A DNA stretch of 64,000 bases from Sabethes cyaneus (taxonomy: Eukaryota; Arthropoda; Insecta; Diptera; Culicidae): the NCBI RefSeq assembly GCF_943734655.1, contig NC_071353.1:81064409-81128408 (forward strand), written 5' to 3'. The stretch's first letter is position 1. Each line of letters starts with the position of its first letter. The notes under the pieces are model-generated. The model did not search any database and was not told where the DNA came from. It saw only the letters and a program-made list of their open reading frames with translations. Shown piece after piece: positions 21,321 through 32,937 of this stretch. Position numbers and translations under genes: made by a program.

Positions 21321-22238
21321 TACAATTAAATAAGCAAAATCGGTGCACTGAGTACATGATAAGATAATAGCGCCAGAAGCGCGCTGTTCTAAAGCTTTAT
21401 AATATAAAGTATGGCAATGAGGTAGTACGGTGCACCAATCGAACGGTCAAAGTGCGTACCTATCGAACAAAATGACTACAGCGATAGTTTGCCACGAGCA
21501 CTTACGGGTTTATATTGAATTCTGCATATATTTTTACAGCGTTTGAAATAGAATTTAACTTTTCTACACTCAACTTTCTATCTTAAAATAAAAACAAAAC
21601 TTGTAATCAATACATTCTTACTAAAATTTCTGGGCTGCTGGTTTAGTTATTGAATGGCAGTGTTGCCGAAGCCGAGGAATTTTTGATTCCCATACTTTAT
21701 ATTATAGAGCTTTATGCTGTTCCACTCCAAATCTAGCTATCTTCATTGATCCATTGAACAGCATTAAATATGATAAAGTTACACCTAATGTTATATTTAT
21801 ATGACAAAATGGTCAATATTTAAACTAAACCTACAATCCATAGCTTGAATTGATAGTTAGAGCTGTAATTTGTCCAGGATGTGTTCCATGTGTCCAAGGT
21901 GTTATACACACTAATTGTGCCTGAAAACCTGGCGGTTTTTTCTGTGGCCCGCTTTTAACCTTTAATGTTGCGATACACTGAAAGAAAAATAAAAATCAGT
22001 AGAACTGCGTTATTAAGAGCTTTGAGGAATTTTTATTATTTTATGGAATATAACAGTCAAGTGAAACTAGATTATTGCAGGTGTGAAATAGCAGTAGATA
22101 GAGATGAAGCGCAACTTTTAGTCCTATTGCTTACATTAGTCCTGTTTTCACCACACACTACACGTCCTGATTTATCAGGAAATTGACCAAACTCGTGACT
22201 TTAGTCATGACCTTGAAATGCGGTCAGGCATATATTAA
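21321..22238. other. Unassigned DNA
   Basis: No gene or repeat is recognised. One 73-codon open frame (21965-22186, plus) has no motif. Confidence 0.4.
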
Positions 22239-22485
22239 TATTTTTTTTTTGAAACGATGATTCTACAATTGATGAAGGGACGGTAAGGGAAAGTAATGAA
22301 GAAGGATTTTTTTTTTCGGGAATGAACGGGAAGGGTGGAAAGGAGGGGGGGGGGTAATAGGTAGCTATGCTTAACAAGTTGTCGTTGTGACTCCTATCTT
22401 TTGTCCAATGCTGGAAGGTGCATGGGTCGAACCAAGCTGTAATCAGAGATTATAACCGGATTTGAACCCACAACACGCTGGACTG
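22239..22485 (-). mobile_element. tRNA-type SINE, truncated copy
   Basis: Read on the minus strand it has the B-box-like GGTTCAAATCC and the same body as the copy at 22487, then a poly(A)-like tail (T11 on the plus strand). It lacks the A box and the middle of the head, so it would not be transcribed. It faces head-to-head with the next copy. Confidence 0.7.
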
Positions 22486-22486
22486 G

Positions 22487-23516
22487 TCCAGCGCCTCTGT
22501 GGTTCAAAGGTACACGGGTACCAGTGAGCAACACGCCCTGGCAGGTGTTGTGGGTTCAAATCCGGTTATAATCTCTGATTACAGCTTGGTTCGACCCATG
22601 CACCTTCCAGCATTGGACAAAAGATAGAAGTCACAACGACAACTTGTTAAGGGGGCATAGTACTTTTTCAATTTAAAAAAATCGAATTTTTTTTTATTGA
22701 TTATTTCGAAAGATTAACATTTTGACCATATGTGTTTCAAGTCATTTCGATGAATTCCAAAAATTGACAAAGTTACAGCTATTTGTACCGCGCATGTCTG
22801 GAGCGATTACACAGCGAATAAAAACTTCAACGTCGTTTTTCTCGAAATCAGGTTTTGAAAGTCGGTACCATAAATATCTCAAGAACGGTTGAAGCAATTC
22901 TCATGAATCTTTTTTTGCTTCAAAGCTAACAAAATTATCTAGTGTTTGACCCATCCTTTTTTCGATATTACAATTTTTATATTTTTAAGAAATGTTTAAA
23001 GTCAATTTTTTCGGCTAAAAACCTTACTTTTATGTTTGAATGTCCGCCATTTTGTTATGTGTTCGAATTTTAAAAAAAGGATGGGTCAAACACGAGATAA
23101 TTTAATATTCTTTCATGTCGTTTTGGAATTTTTCAATTCGGATAAGCCCCCCAGCGCCAATCCATGGTACCGCAAATCATGTTTTTTTCGAATGATCATG
23201 TTCAAGGAGCCGTAGGGGAGAGGGGAAGAGGTTCACATATGCAAACAAAACTGCAAATATTAGTATAAAGTGCAATGTTTAGCAAGCAATAAACCCGAAT
23301 CGATTCGCTTTTCGCGTTATTGAGAAAAAAATATTTGAAATAAGGCAAAAAATATGGTGTAAAAAGTACTATGCCCCCTTAAGCATAGCTACCTATTACC
23401 CCCCCCCCCCCTTCCTTTCCACCCTTCCCCTTCATTCCCGAAAAAAAAATCCTTCTTCATTACTTTCCCTTACCGTCCCTTCATCAATTGTAGAATCATC
23501 GTCCAAAAAAAAAATA
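22487..23516 (+). mobile_element. tRNA-type SINE interrupted by a MITE
   Basis: The head carries an A-box-like TGGTTCAAAGG (22500-22510) and a B box GGTTCAAATCC (22553-22563), 53 bp apart, as in RNA polymerase III promoters of tRNA-derived SINEs. The body runs through CTTGGTTCGACCCATGCACC, a C-rich stretch and TCATCAATTGTAGAATCATC to an A-rich tail at 23505-23516. A 727 bp MITE splits it at a TTAA. Without the MITE it is about 300 bp. Relationship to named mosquito SINEs such as Feilai is not established here. Confidence 0.72.
22652..23378. mobile_element. TTAA-specific MITE
   Basis: This 727 bp element has terminal inverted repeats GGGGGCATAGTACTTTTT, flanked by TTAA at 22648-22651 and 23379-23382. 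The restored site matches the other SINE arm (GTTAAGCATAGCTACC), which shows a clean insertion. TTAA targets are used by piggyBac and Kolobok transposons. No transposase is encoded. The interior is AT-rich with two related CACGAGATAA/CACTAGATAA-like blocks. Confidence 0.85.
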
Positions 23517-24197
23517 TCAGGAAATGTGCGAGAGTTGTCCTGATTTACAGCGAGAAATCCTGCTTTATTCAAATAATTAAAATACAAATCATTAGATGTC
23601 CTGTTTCGTATGACATTCTCTTGTCTCCATGATATTACCTTCTCTTCATAAATATTTCGACGCCAAATTTAACATATTCAGTTTTATATTTCACTATTTC
23701 AGTTGTAGTTCACTCGAAGATAAGTCCGACGACGAGAATAAAGCATTGTAGGTATTTACAGTTGGAGAAAACGTACGATAGCTGTTCGCAACGGGGCATC
23801 AAGATCAAGATTTAAAAATGGGGGAAAAATGGGCCACCGTTCGTTTGAGCATATTGGACTAATTTGTTTAATGCACTTGTTGATAATGTTCTTAATAAGC
23901 ATCTTATTAAAAACCACATCCAAATTCGATAAGTCTGAGATTTTGAGAAAAAACACGAGCCGACTCAGGATTGTAAAAATATTATAAGAATTGCAACTCA
24001 CAAAATATGCCATTTGTTGCGTGCCTTAGACTCCTCCATTCCATATATGCAAGTGTTACTTTTGCGTCTTTTCGGATATAGGGTAATTGATCTTGAATGG
24101 ACCTATTCAGCGCTTTTTAACATCACCTCACACTCCTGCTTTACTCGTCATTTATAAACAATATGTGGTGATGTTACTAGTTGTTGGAAACTACCAC
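23517..24197. other. Unassigned AT-rich DNA
   Basis: No gene is seen. The 85-codon minus frame at 23756-24013 has no recognisable domain. Confidence 0.4.
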
Positions 24198-24951
24198 CTT
24201 TTTGCCTTTCTACTATATAAATATATAGTATTGCCTTTCTACTATATAAATATATAGTATAAAGGTATAGAAATCACTTGGAAAACCGGAAATGGAAAGA
24301 AGGTCCTGCGGGCCGAATGTCATATACCATTCGACTCAGTTTTGAAAACTGAGCATTTTCTGTGTGTGCGTATGTGTGTGTGTATGTGTGTGTGTGTATG
24401 TAACGCTTTCAATCTCACTCACTTTTCTCGGAGATGGCTGGACCAATTTTAATATTCTTAGTGTCAAATGAAAGGTCTAGGTGTCTCATTGGTCGCTATT
24501 AAATTTCATACTGATCGGACTTTTAGTTCAAAAGTTATGTATAAAAATACGAAAAATTAGGGACTTCATTACCTCATAGATCCCTTAACCGATTTGAACA
24601 AAATTGATTGCATATGAAAGAGGGGCGTTGCAAACCTTAACTTTCAAATTTCATGACGATTGGGCCTGTAGTTTGAAAGTTACATAAAGAAATGTAAAAA
24701 ATTAGTATTTAAAACATATTTTTGTAACATATAAGCATTAAGTCAATGAAAAATATCACGCATTTTATTATTATTTGAAAATTACTGCTGAGATCTATCA
24801 AACGAAACCGAGTTATTTAAAATCGGACGGTTCATTCAAAAGTTATTCAAACTTTAACACTTAAGCACCGTATATTAAACCGTTAAAACGTGTGAAATTA
24901 AAACATATCAATCAAATGTTGATTGTATTCAATGTGTGTGGTGTATGCGTG

Positions 24952-25066
24952 TATGTATGTATGTATGTATGTATGTATGTATGTATGTATGTATGTATGT
25001 ATGTATGTATGTATGTATGTATGTATGTATGTATGTATTTATGTATGTGTGTATGTATGTGTGCAT
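24952..25066 (+). repeat. (TATG)n microsatellite in copy A
   Basis: About 28 tetramers with a few substitutions near the right end. Open frames here (Tyr-Val-Cys-Met repeats) are artefacts of the repeat. Confidence 0.95.
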
Positions 25067-25170
25067 GTGATGACAATTTGCAATTTTTAAATTTGCATTG
25101 AAATTCAAGAGAAGTGAGAAACATCCCAATTGTCTGAAGTTTTTGAAGCCTCTTAGTGTAATACGAACTC

Positions 25171-25737
25171 GATTGTATAACATTTCGCCGAATACCATTT
25201 CGCGGAAAACCAATTCGCGGATGACCATAACGCGGAATATATTGTTTCGCGGAAAACCATTTTAAGGAAAGTACCATTTCGCGGAAAACATTTTTGCGGA
25301 AAGTACTATTTTGCGGAAAAATTTTCGCCGAAAGTACTATTTAGCGAAGAACCACCGCTTATGAGGTTTAGAAGCCGACAAAAGTTAAATCGATGCGAGG
25401 GCTAGGGAAAACTAACTAGAGGTCAGTAGACCTAGGAAAACGAATAGACCTAGACAGATGTGATCTCTGCGGGGGGGGGGGGGGGGCAGCCCCCCCCCCC
25501 CCTCAGTGGCCGGCGCTTCCAACGGCGGGTCACCGGCGAACACTCGTCGTTGCCTGCAGCCGGCTCGCCCTGAATCATCTAGGAAACGTTTGCTATTAAC
25601 ATGGTTTTCCGCGAAACAATATTTTCCGCCAAATGGTTTTCGGCGTATTGGTACTTCCGCGAAATTGTTTTCCGCGAAATGGTATTCCGCGAAACGGTAC
25701 TCTGCGATATGGTCTTCGGCGAAATGTTACACAACCC
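25171..25737. mobile_element. CGCG-rich foldback element, copy A
   Basis: The ends are inverted: GATTGTATAACATTTCGCCG at left, and CGGCGAAATGTTACACAACC at right. Each arm is built of degenerate units such as TTTCGCGGAAAACCAT (left) and ATGGTTTTCCGCGAAA (right). The centre has a G17/C13 palindrome and the GC-rich shared module. No gene. The right flank CTAGTGAGTTGATTTTT is the same as in copy B and in the uninserted copy C (61440-61457). Confidence 0.8.
25470..25583 (+). repeat. G/C palindrome and shared GC-rich module, copy A
   Basis: A run of 17 G, the spacer CA and a G, then 13 C form a strong hairpin (25470-25502). The module follows, with GGCGCTTCC, GGCGGGTCACCGGCG, ACACTCG and TGAATCATCTAG. 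It is the reverse complement of the Helitron module at 13112-13185. Confidence 0.85.
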
Positions 25738-26814
25738 TAGTGAGTTGATTTTTACAAATAAATTTATACAAATTTCAAACAAATTTTGCGCATCAATAGA
25801 TGCTCTTTTCAATCAATAAATACGAGAGCTTAGAAATGTTATATGAAAAATAGGAAGTTAACGTTGCACGGTAGTAATTTTGTAAGATTTGTTTTCGTTA
25901 GTGACATTTTAAAGGACAGATGTCGTAAGTCAGGTATCATGTTTTAATAAATAAATCAAAAATGACATGCACTGGAAATCATATCGATCATATTTCCCAT
26001 TCTCAAGCATGTTAATGGCGCAGCTTTTGCACTATTTTTCGACCTCATCTTGTTTTCCTAGCCCTCTAACGGGATACATTGTAAAAACGATGCGATTAAG
26101 CTAATGACTATCTTTTCATGAAGGTACATTCAAAAGAAGCTTAAGTTTTGATTTTCATGCAAAAATAATTATCTGAAGGAGCGCCAGCTAAGAAAAAGTT
26201 CAATTTCTCTTTTTCATATTTAATGCTCTATTCAGTTATTTTTTCTGATTCAAATATATTGCACAATTGAAGCCAAGCAAACTAACAGTAAAATTTTGAG
26301 ATTAATCATTTTGTTTTCGATATCCTTTTTCTTCAAAAGCGAAGTTTAGTAATAATTTTTCTGAACTCTTGTTTTTCAAAGATGCTAACTTTTGTATTAA
26401 TATCAAAATATCAAAAAATCTGCTATGAACACATATTTCATATTTTCAATTCAAAACAAGTTTCGTATGTGGCTCTGAAGCCCGAAAGTTAAGGCCGACC
26501 GATTAAAAAACTAAATAATCAAGTAACATAAATGACGCTTACAAGGAAGGAAAGAAAATATAATTATTCTACACAATACGTTGTGAATTTTACTGGCAAA
26601 TAAGGATTTTGAGGAATATGGAACGGATATTTAAAAATATAGTCAAGTTAATTATAGATGTTCCTGAGAAATTAAATAATGATTATTGTGGCAGTAGAAA
26701 GGCTAGGTCACGCCGCTAGGTGGATTAATTCAGGTTTTCTACATTATCAGTAATTTAAAAATGTATAATTGATGAAACTTTTATTAAATATATCGTTTTT
26801 TGCCAAAGCCTTTT

Positions 26815-27160
26815 GTTAAAGTTAGTAATAAAAATAAGTAGAGAGTAGCTTATGGACGCATCAGAATTCCAATTAATGGTAGCACAGTAACTAGGATCCA
26901 CCATGCAGTGGTGAATATAGGCTTATCAATCTCTTATAGCCACTCACTCTCAGTGATCGTTTGATAAAATTCATATGTAATATTAGTATCTATCAGATTA
27001 AAGTTCAGTACCGATCAAGCAATCGAAATAACAAGTTGTCTCTTCTCGATCAAGCGAGAAAAAAAAAGTACAATCTCCTTCGTCTAATAAAAGTGGATTT
27101 CTTTAAGTATACGCGATTTTAATTCGTAAAGTGAACCAGTGAAATATCAAATCTCCAACA
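26815..27160 (+). repeat. BEL 5' LTR, left end missing
   Basis: It matches 53278-53629 of the 3' LTR from GTTAAAGTTAGTA onward and ends in CTCCAACA. The first 125 bp are lost; 77 bp of unrelated DNA separate it from repeat A. The AATAAA near 27087 is present. The sequence after it, TTTGGTCTTCTATGACAG (27161-27178), is in the primer-binding position. Between about 27025 and 27125 it differs strongly from the 3' LTR. Confidence 0.75.
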
Positions 27161-27796
27161 TTTGGTCTTCTATGACAGGATTCAAGGAAACCGCGTGTGC
27201 TGATAAAATAAGCCATTGTTCGCTCGAAGTTTCACAATAGGCTCGTCGCCATTGTGTCAAGTTGCTGCTGCTGCTGTTCGAACCGCGCTATTCTGCTGCC
27301 GTTGCTATAGGATCTGGATTCTGCTTGTGCTGATCTGCTGCTGTTAGCGGATATTGGATCTGCGCCCGCTTGGATAGGAGGAATTTTGGCATAAAAATCG
27401 TCCGGAATTTCATCGAAGATCGTCAAAAACTTAAAGGCTAAGTAGTTCGAAAAAGGGTATGTCTCAGATGCGATGCTGAATAGCATGGTCAGACCGCCAT
27501 CGCAAATAAAAATTGATGCACGTGGTTGATTCAATGTATTGCTTGCATGCGTTAAATAAATTGTGGCGTTGTAATTATTGTCGTCTTTACTGATTCGAAC
27601 AAATATTGAGCCCTGGGTCTGCTTTCTCCGCTTGAATATTCCAAATAAAAATTATTTCGGTGGTTTAGCGTGGTCTCTGGGTTGCAAGTCCTGTCATATC
27701 GCGTCAACGATTATCAATTTCGCAGGTCGAGGTAGTGCAGTGAGTTAAAGTGTGTTAAGACTGTGTGTTTAACTGGACGAAATCTACGATAAATTT

Positions 27797-29932
27797 GTGG
27801 AAGTACAAATGCGTGTGAAAGTGCTTATGGACAAACAAGAAGACGATCAGTTTCTAGAAACGGTTGAGACAGACGAAGAACGCAAATCTCTACGCACATC
27901 GGTCGCTGAAAAACGGGAACAGGAAAATGTAAAAGTGATTCGCGATTTCGAGAACGACTATTATTCCATAAAGCAGTCACTGATAGCACTAATAGTTCCC
28001 GCTGGTAGGAGTACAGATCACCACATGCCCCGATCTCGCGTCTCGTTTGCTGCCGACACTCAAATGCGAATAAAACTTCCGGAGCTCAAACTACCCGTTT
28101 TTAGCGGGAAACTGCAAGAGTGGATCACATTCCGTGATTCATTTACTAGCATGATCCATGACAATGAACATTTGTCCACCATCGATAAATTCACTTATCT
28201 GCGAACATTACTGACGGGTGACGCATTGCGAGAGATCGCGTCCATTGAGCTTACAGCAGCAAACTATATTATTGCCTGGAGCACTTTGCAAGGCAAATAT
28301 GAAAATAAAAAGCTCATCGCCAAATCTTATTTGGATGCATTGTTAGCAGTCAAACCAATGGAGAGAGAATCTTATGAGCAGCTAAATCGTGTGGTGGGAG
28401 ATTTCGAAACCAACGCAATGATGCTTCAGAAGATTGGCGAAGAAACGGAGGGATTGAGTACCATCCTTCAGTACATGGTATGTCAACGACTGGATTCGCA
28501 TACGTTAAGAAACTGGGGTAATCATCACAACTCTGTAGAGATTCCGACCTACAGGACACTCATCGACTATCTAAAGGAGCAATGTATGGTTTTACGGAGT
28601 ATTTCGTCTGGACAAGCAAACCGCGGAGAGACACGGAAGCCTTTTCAATCTCGTTCGTCTACGGCCAGCCATAGCAGTATTTTACAATCATCGTTACGTC
28701 CATTTTGTGGGGAACAAGCCCATTCCATGTTTAGGTGCAGTCGTTTCATGAAAATGAAAATATCTGATCGAATAGACGAGGTGAAACGAAAGTCCCTTTG
28801 TCTTAACTGTCTCTCGCCAGGCCATGTATCCAAATTCTGTTCAAAAGGCACATGCCACACATGTGGGAGAAATCATCACACACTCCTGCACTCAGGTAAT
28901 CCTCAAACCTCACAGTTTAAATCAGGACAATCTTCTGATACACTATCTGGAAAGAGATTTCAAGCACCGAACCCGCTACCACCACAAAATCAGCAAAAAT
29001 CCCAAGCTCAAGTTCCTTCAGTTTCTACACAGACGAAATATCCAGCACCACTTACAACACACACTCAAGCCACTAACGCAAGCATTAGTCAATCACACAC
29101 CCCATGCATCACAGATTTCCCTTCTACAAGCCATACTACCGTGCCATCATCGAACACTCGAGCAACTCGAAACACTGTACTGTTGTCTACAGCTGTTATC
29201 AACATTAGCGATGGCTATGGGAATACAACCGTAGCTCGCGCCTTGCTAGATTCTGGGTCTCAATTGAGTTTCATGTCTGAAAATCTTGCTCAAAAACTCA
29301 AATTCATTCGTCGTCTTGAATGTCTGCCTGTTAAAGGCATCGGTCAAACTAGCACTTGTTCCAAGCAGTCAGTACATGCTTGGATCCATTCGCGTGTTTC
29401 TCAATACACAATCCCGTTGCAGTTCTTTGTCCTTCCAAAAGTTACTGCTGATTTGCCGATAAAGCAGCTCTATATAAATAGATGGAAGGTCCCCACAGGA
29501 ATTTTGTTGGCTGATCCTGAATTCTTCCATCCCAGTAAAATAGATCTCATCATAGGAGCGGAAATCTTCTACGACTTATTGCTAGCAGGTCGATACAACG
29601 TGAATGGAAGCCGTCCAACCTTGCAAAATACCCATTTCGGGTGGATTATTTCGGGCAAGCTAACGGAAGAAACTAACCAAGATTTCACGATTGCAGCTGT
29701 CTCTTGCGCGGAAAAGAGATCAGAAGAGCTACTTACACGGTTTTGGGAACTTGAATCGTGTCAAACAACTAGCACACTATCATTGGAAGAATCCAAGTGT
29801 GAACAATTTTTCGATGAAACGACGATAAGAGACAAGACCGGTAGATTCGAAGTGATATTGCCAAAAAGCCGCACCTGCTTAATCGCTGAGGTGAATCTCG
29901 TTCAATTGCTCTTCGACGATTTCATTCAGTAG
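27797..29932 (+). CDS. BEL/Pao Gag-protease polyprotein
   Basis: 711 residues. A charged leader is followed by a DUF1759-type Gag region from about residue 95 (LPVFSGKLQEWITFRDSF) to 265, zinc knuckles near 334-365 (CLNCLSPGHVSKFC and CHTCGRNHHTLLH), a Ser/Thr/Pro/Gln-rich linker, and an aspartic protease near 480 with ALLDSGSQLSFMS (DSG in place of DTG). It would form the capsid and process it. The frame ends at a TAG in the protease-RT linker, and RT continues in another frame only a few bases on, so the Pol fusion is broken. The methionine start is the first in frame; the 5' leader from 27161 has no longer frame on this strand. Confidence 0.88.
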   Translation: MEVQMRVKVLMDKQEDDQFLETVETDEERKSLRTSVAEKREQENVKVIRDFENDYYSIKQSLIALIVPAGRSTDHHMPRSRVSFAADTQMRIKLPELKLPVFSGKLQEWITFRDSFTSMIHDNEHLSTIDKFTYLRTLLTGDALREIASIELTAANYIIAWSTLQGKYENKKLIAKSYLDALLAVKPMERESYEQLNRVVGDFETNAMMLQKIGEETEGLSTILQYMVCQRLDSHTLRNWGNHHNSVEIPTYRTLIDYLKEQCMVLRSISSGQANRGETRKPFQSRSSTASHSSILQSSLRPFCGEQAHSMFRCSRFMKMKISDRIDEVKRKSLCLNCLSPGHVSKFCSKGTCHTCGRNHHTLLHSGNPQTSQFKSGQSSDTLSGKRFQAPNPLPPQNQQKSQAQVPSVSTQTKYPAPLTTHTQATNASISQSHTPCITDFPSTSHTTVPSSNTRATRNTVLLSTAVINISDGYGNTTVARALLDSGSQLSFMSENLAQKLKFIRRLECLPVKGIGQTSTCSKQSVHAWIHSRVSQYTIPLQFFVLPKVTADLPIKQLYINRWKVPTGILLADPEFFHPSKIDLIIGAEIFYDLLLAGRYNVNGSRPTLQNTHFGWIISGKLTEETNQDFTIAAVSCAEKRSEELLTRFWELESCQTTSTLSLEESKCEQFFDETTIRDKTGRFEVILPKSRTCLIAEVNLVQLLFDDFIQ

Positions 29933-29941
29933 AACGACGTT

Positions 29942-30717
29942 TGGATGTCAACCCAGCGTTAAAGAAAGAATATGCGTCATTCATCCACGAGTATTTGGAG
30001 CTTGGCCATATGGAGGAAGTACCAGTCGGGGCGGATGAAATTGAATCGCAACCGTTCCCGTTTTACTTGCCGCATCATGCTGTTCTTCGGCCAGACAGCA
30101 CTACCACCAAACTTCGCGTTGTCTTTGACGCTTCTTGCTCGACTGCATCTGGTATTTCTCTCAACGAAGCGCTAATGGTCGGTCCTGTAGTACAGGAAGA
30201 TTTATTTTCAATAGTCCTTCGTTTTCGTTTGTATAAATTCGCTATCGTGGCTGACATCGCCAAAATGTATCGGATGGTCAACATTGCTCCAACTGATCAT
30301 CGTCCTCAATGTATTTTATGGAGAGACTCTGCAAATGAACCAATAAGGACGTTCGAGTTGACAACTGTCACATATGGGACATCATCGGCACCGTATCTCG
30401 CCAAGAAGTGTTTACAACGACTGGCTGATCTTGGGAAAGAAAAATATCCTGTAGCTGCAAAGATCCTATCAAAGGATTTTTACGTAGACGATATGTTGTC
30501 TGGAGTCAATAGCGTCGAAGAAGGCATTCGAGCCTACCGAATTGAATCAGCTACTGGAATCTGCATGTTTCACCCTTAGAAAATGGAGCACCAACAGCTT
30601 GGAAATATTGGCAGCGATCCCCGAAGACCTGAAGGATGATCGCACATCTCTCAAACTCGAGGCATCCAAAGCTACAATTAAAACCCAGGGAATTTCCTGG
30701 GAACCTCGAACGCACTA
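29942..30717 (+). pseudogene. BEL/Pao reverse transcriptase, broken
   Basis: From RRLDVNPALKKEY on, it shows KLRVVFDASCST, the palm aspartate in IVADIAKMYRMV, and the catalytic box FYVDDMLSG near 30478-30505. A frameshift at about 30545-30580 moves the reading to the frame with FTLRKWSTNSLEIL. The segment stops at the first hAT-like element (TSD CTTTAGAT at 30718-30725) and resumes at 33079 in frame. Confidence 0.85.
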
Positions 30718-30739
30718 CTTTAGATTAGCATTGGGCGAT

Positions 30740-30870
30740 ACTGTATCTGTATCGAAAAAATCGATACTTTTGAGCCGATACATCGATATTTTGGATCGAT
30801 ACTGAGCGTCCCGATACCGACCAGTATCGATGCTAAAACGACGATATTTGTATCGATACCTTTATAGTAA
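30740..30870. promoter_or_regulatory. Subterminal ATCGATA motif cluster, left end
   Basis: Five ATCGAT motifs in both orientations lie within 130 bp of the end, one a perfect palindrome TATCGATA (in TGTATCGATACC). Repeated subterminal motifs are typical transposase-binding sites in hAT elements. TATCGATA is also the site of the BED-finger factor DREF in Drosophila. Confidence 0.6.
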
Positions 30871-31029
30871 ATGCTAGAGAAACTAAAATACTTTACTTAT
30901 CCTAATGCGATGCCCATTAGGATTTCACCTGCATAACAATGTTCCGCCAACAAACTCGATCCATGGTTGTCCGCCTCCAATTTCTCGAATGTCCCACACT
31001 TTCCAGGACTTGCTCCATTTGGTCTAACC

Positions 31030-31480
31030 GTCAAGCACGCTGCGTACCTCTGCGCCTGGTACCAACCGAATTCGAGGCAAACATCATTTTTACGGGATTG
31101 TTTTCTGGCATTTTCACAACATGTCCCGACCATTGTACTCTTCCAGCCTCAGCAACTTTCTGAATACTGGGTTGGCCGAAAAGCTGCGCCAGCTTGTGGT
31201 TCATGTTTTTCCTTCATAGACCGTACTCACATACACCACCAAAGATGATCCTAAGCACACGACGTCCAAAAGTGACCAGTCTCCGTCGAGCATTGTCCAC
31301 GTTTCGTGCCCGTAGACTATCGGTCTTATTTGCGCTTTGTACATGGTACATTTGGTACAGGGAGGAAGCTTGCCAGATTTTAGAGTCTTGTAGAATCCGT
31401 AGTAAGCACGACTTCCGGCAAGAATACCTCTGCGTATTTCTCTGCTGCAGATGTTATCCGACCACCTCGAACTCGTAGAA
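31030..31480 (-). pseudogene. Captured LINE ORF2 C-terminal fragment
   Basis: On the minus strand, translations in shifting frames give IRPIVYGHETWTML, HKLAQLFGQPSIQKV and RVQWSGHVVKMPENNPVK. These match the post-RT region of RTE-like or related LINEs, typified by a RLRWAGHVARM-like block. Element 2 has the same fragment, so it was acquired before the two copies separated. It is dead, with several stops. Confidence 0.7.
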
Positions 31481-31569
31481 ATTAAAATAAGAGGTGTACC
31501 TAATTAATGCGGCAGATAATTTTTTTTCGATAAATAAACTCTGCAAAAATAGATGCATTCCTAGTTCCA

Positions 31570-32215
31570 GTCTTAAATCAAATTTTAAGTAAAACTTCAA
31601 TTTCAATTTGAAATTTAATTTAAAGTCGGATTTCTTGGGTGATGTAAAAAAATCAAATTAAATTTCAAATCCTATTTCAAGTCCAATTATAAGTCCGATT
31701 TAACTCCAATTTCTGGCAAAGTTGTAAGTATAATTTCTAGTCAAATTTTACATCCAATTCACTATTAGTTACTAGTAAAATTTTAAGTTCTTTATTATGT
31801 CCTATTTCAAGTTCAATTTCATGTCTCATTATAAGTCCTATTTCATGTGTAATTTCAAGTCCAATTTATATTCTAGTCTGAATTGGTCCAAACTTGAGTT
31901 TAACTTCGCGACCAATTTTAAGTGTGAAGTCCAAATTCAAGTTCCACTTCAAGTTTAATTTTAAGTTAAATTTAAAGTCTTACTTCCAGCTCAATTTAAA
32001 GTAAAGATTCAAGTTGAAATTGATTCAAACTGAAGTCCAATATCATTTGATCATCAATATCAATTTGAAGTTCAATTTTAAGCATAATGCCATGCTCGAT
32101 TCTAAGTTAAATTTCAGTTCCGATTTCAAGTTCAATATCAAGTTTAATTTCAGGTTCAATTTTAAGTAAAATTTCAAGTGCAATTCCAGCTCCGATTTTA
32201 AAATTAATTTCAAAT
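31570..32215. repeat. Degenerate AATTTCAAGT-type repeats
   Basis: About 50 variants of a 10-15 bp motif such as CAATTTCAAGTCC or AATTTTAAGT follow one another at irregular spacing. The same region is inverted at 34265-34905 in element 2. It looks like a decayed minisatellite within the hAT-like element. Confidence 0.75.
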
Positions 32216-32937
32216 GCGATCAATGTAGAGTGAAGCTCTGCTTTCCTCAATGGAGGTAGCTGTCTTGGCACTCGAAGATGGATGTGGTTGGATACGCTAG
32301 ACCGTCAATGAAGCCGCAACTGCGTTGTTAAGTGAAGAAACCCTGAGTGCATGAAATGACTTTTGACGGAGATGAACTGGAAGGGGTTGATGAATTCATA
32401 AATTAGGGATCTCTGGCAACCGCCGTCAATCATACGAGTAAGCAGATTCAACGACGCATTCTAGCTAAGTCAGGTCTACTTTTCCCTTCGTAAGTCATTT
32501 CGATCAAGGAGCATAAACCGTACGCAAAATATAAAAGCATTTGCTAGCGCTTGGCTGAGTGGTCGATTTCTGGTTGGCCCGACCGGTTTTTCACTTGCAA
32601 AGCCGGTGACCGATCAATCTGGCAAAAAGTCGGTTTACCGACTTAAGAAAACGGATTTGTACTTTTTGTCCGATTTTTAAAATTTATTTTTCATTTCCAT
32701 CATTCCACTAGATATTTTAATAAATTTTGTAGTAATCCTGAGCAATTCGTTGCAGTTTCCGGTCAAAAGAGTTTAAAACCGCAGGCCTGACCAGTCCGAC
32801 ATCAGCTATTATTTCGTTCCTAACGAGATTTCGAATGAGAACGAAAGAGAATCAACAGTAGTAAAAGCACACGCATATAATTTTCTAAAAAATTAAGCTA
32901 AATAATAAACAAAAGTGTGGTTTTCGTTGCACCCTGT

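Larger units (their letters stand above)
24198..26738 (+). mobile_element. Long non-autonomous repeat, copy A
   Basis: It starts CCTTTTTGCCTTTCTACTAT, with a palindrome CTATATAAATATATAG that is duplicated here. It ends GGCAGTAGAAAGGCTAGG followed by GGTGGATTAATTCAGG. Internal landmarks in order: GGTCCTGCGGGCCGAATGTC, a short TG microsatellite, TCGGAGATGGCTGGACC, (TATG)n, a CGCG-rich foldback insert (25171-25737), then a common AT-rich tail. The landmarks also occur in copies B and C. The ends share CCTTTCTACT/AGTAGAAAGG as short inverted repeats. No protein is encoded. Confidence 0.75.

Noticed and set aside
22487..22570. A true tRNA gene
   Set aside because: A and B boxes are present, but no acceptor or anticodon arms fold properly, and the sequence continues as a repeated SINE body with an A-rich tail.
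27232..27534. 100-codon minus frame with a glutamine run
   Set aside because: It lies in the BEL 5' leader, antisense, and has no recognisable domain.
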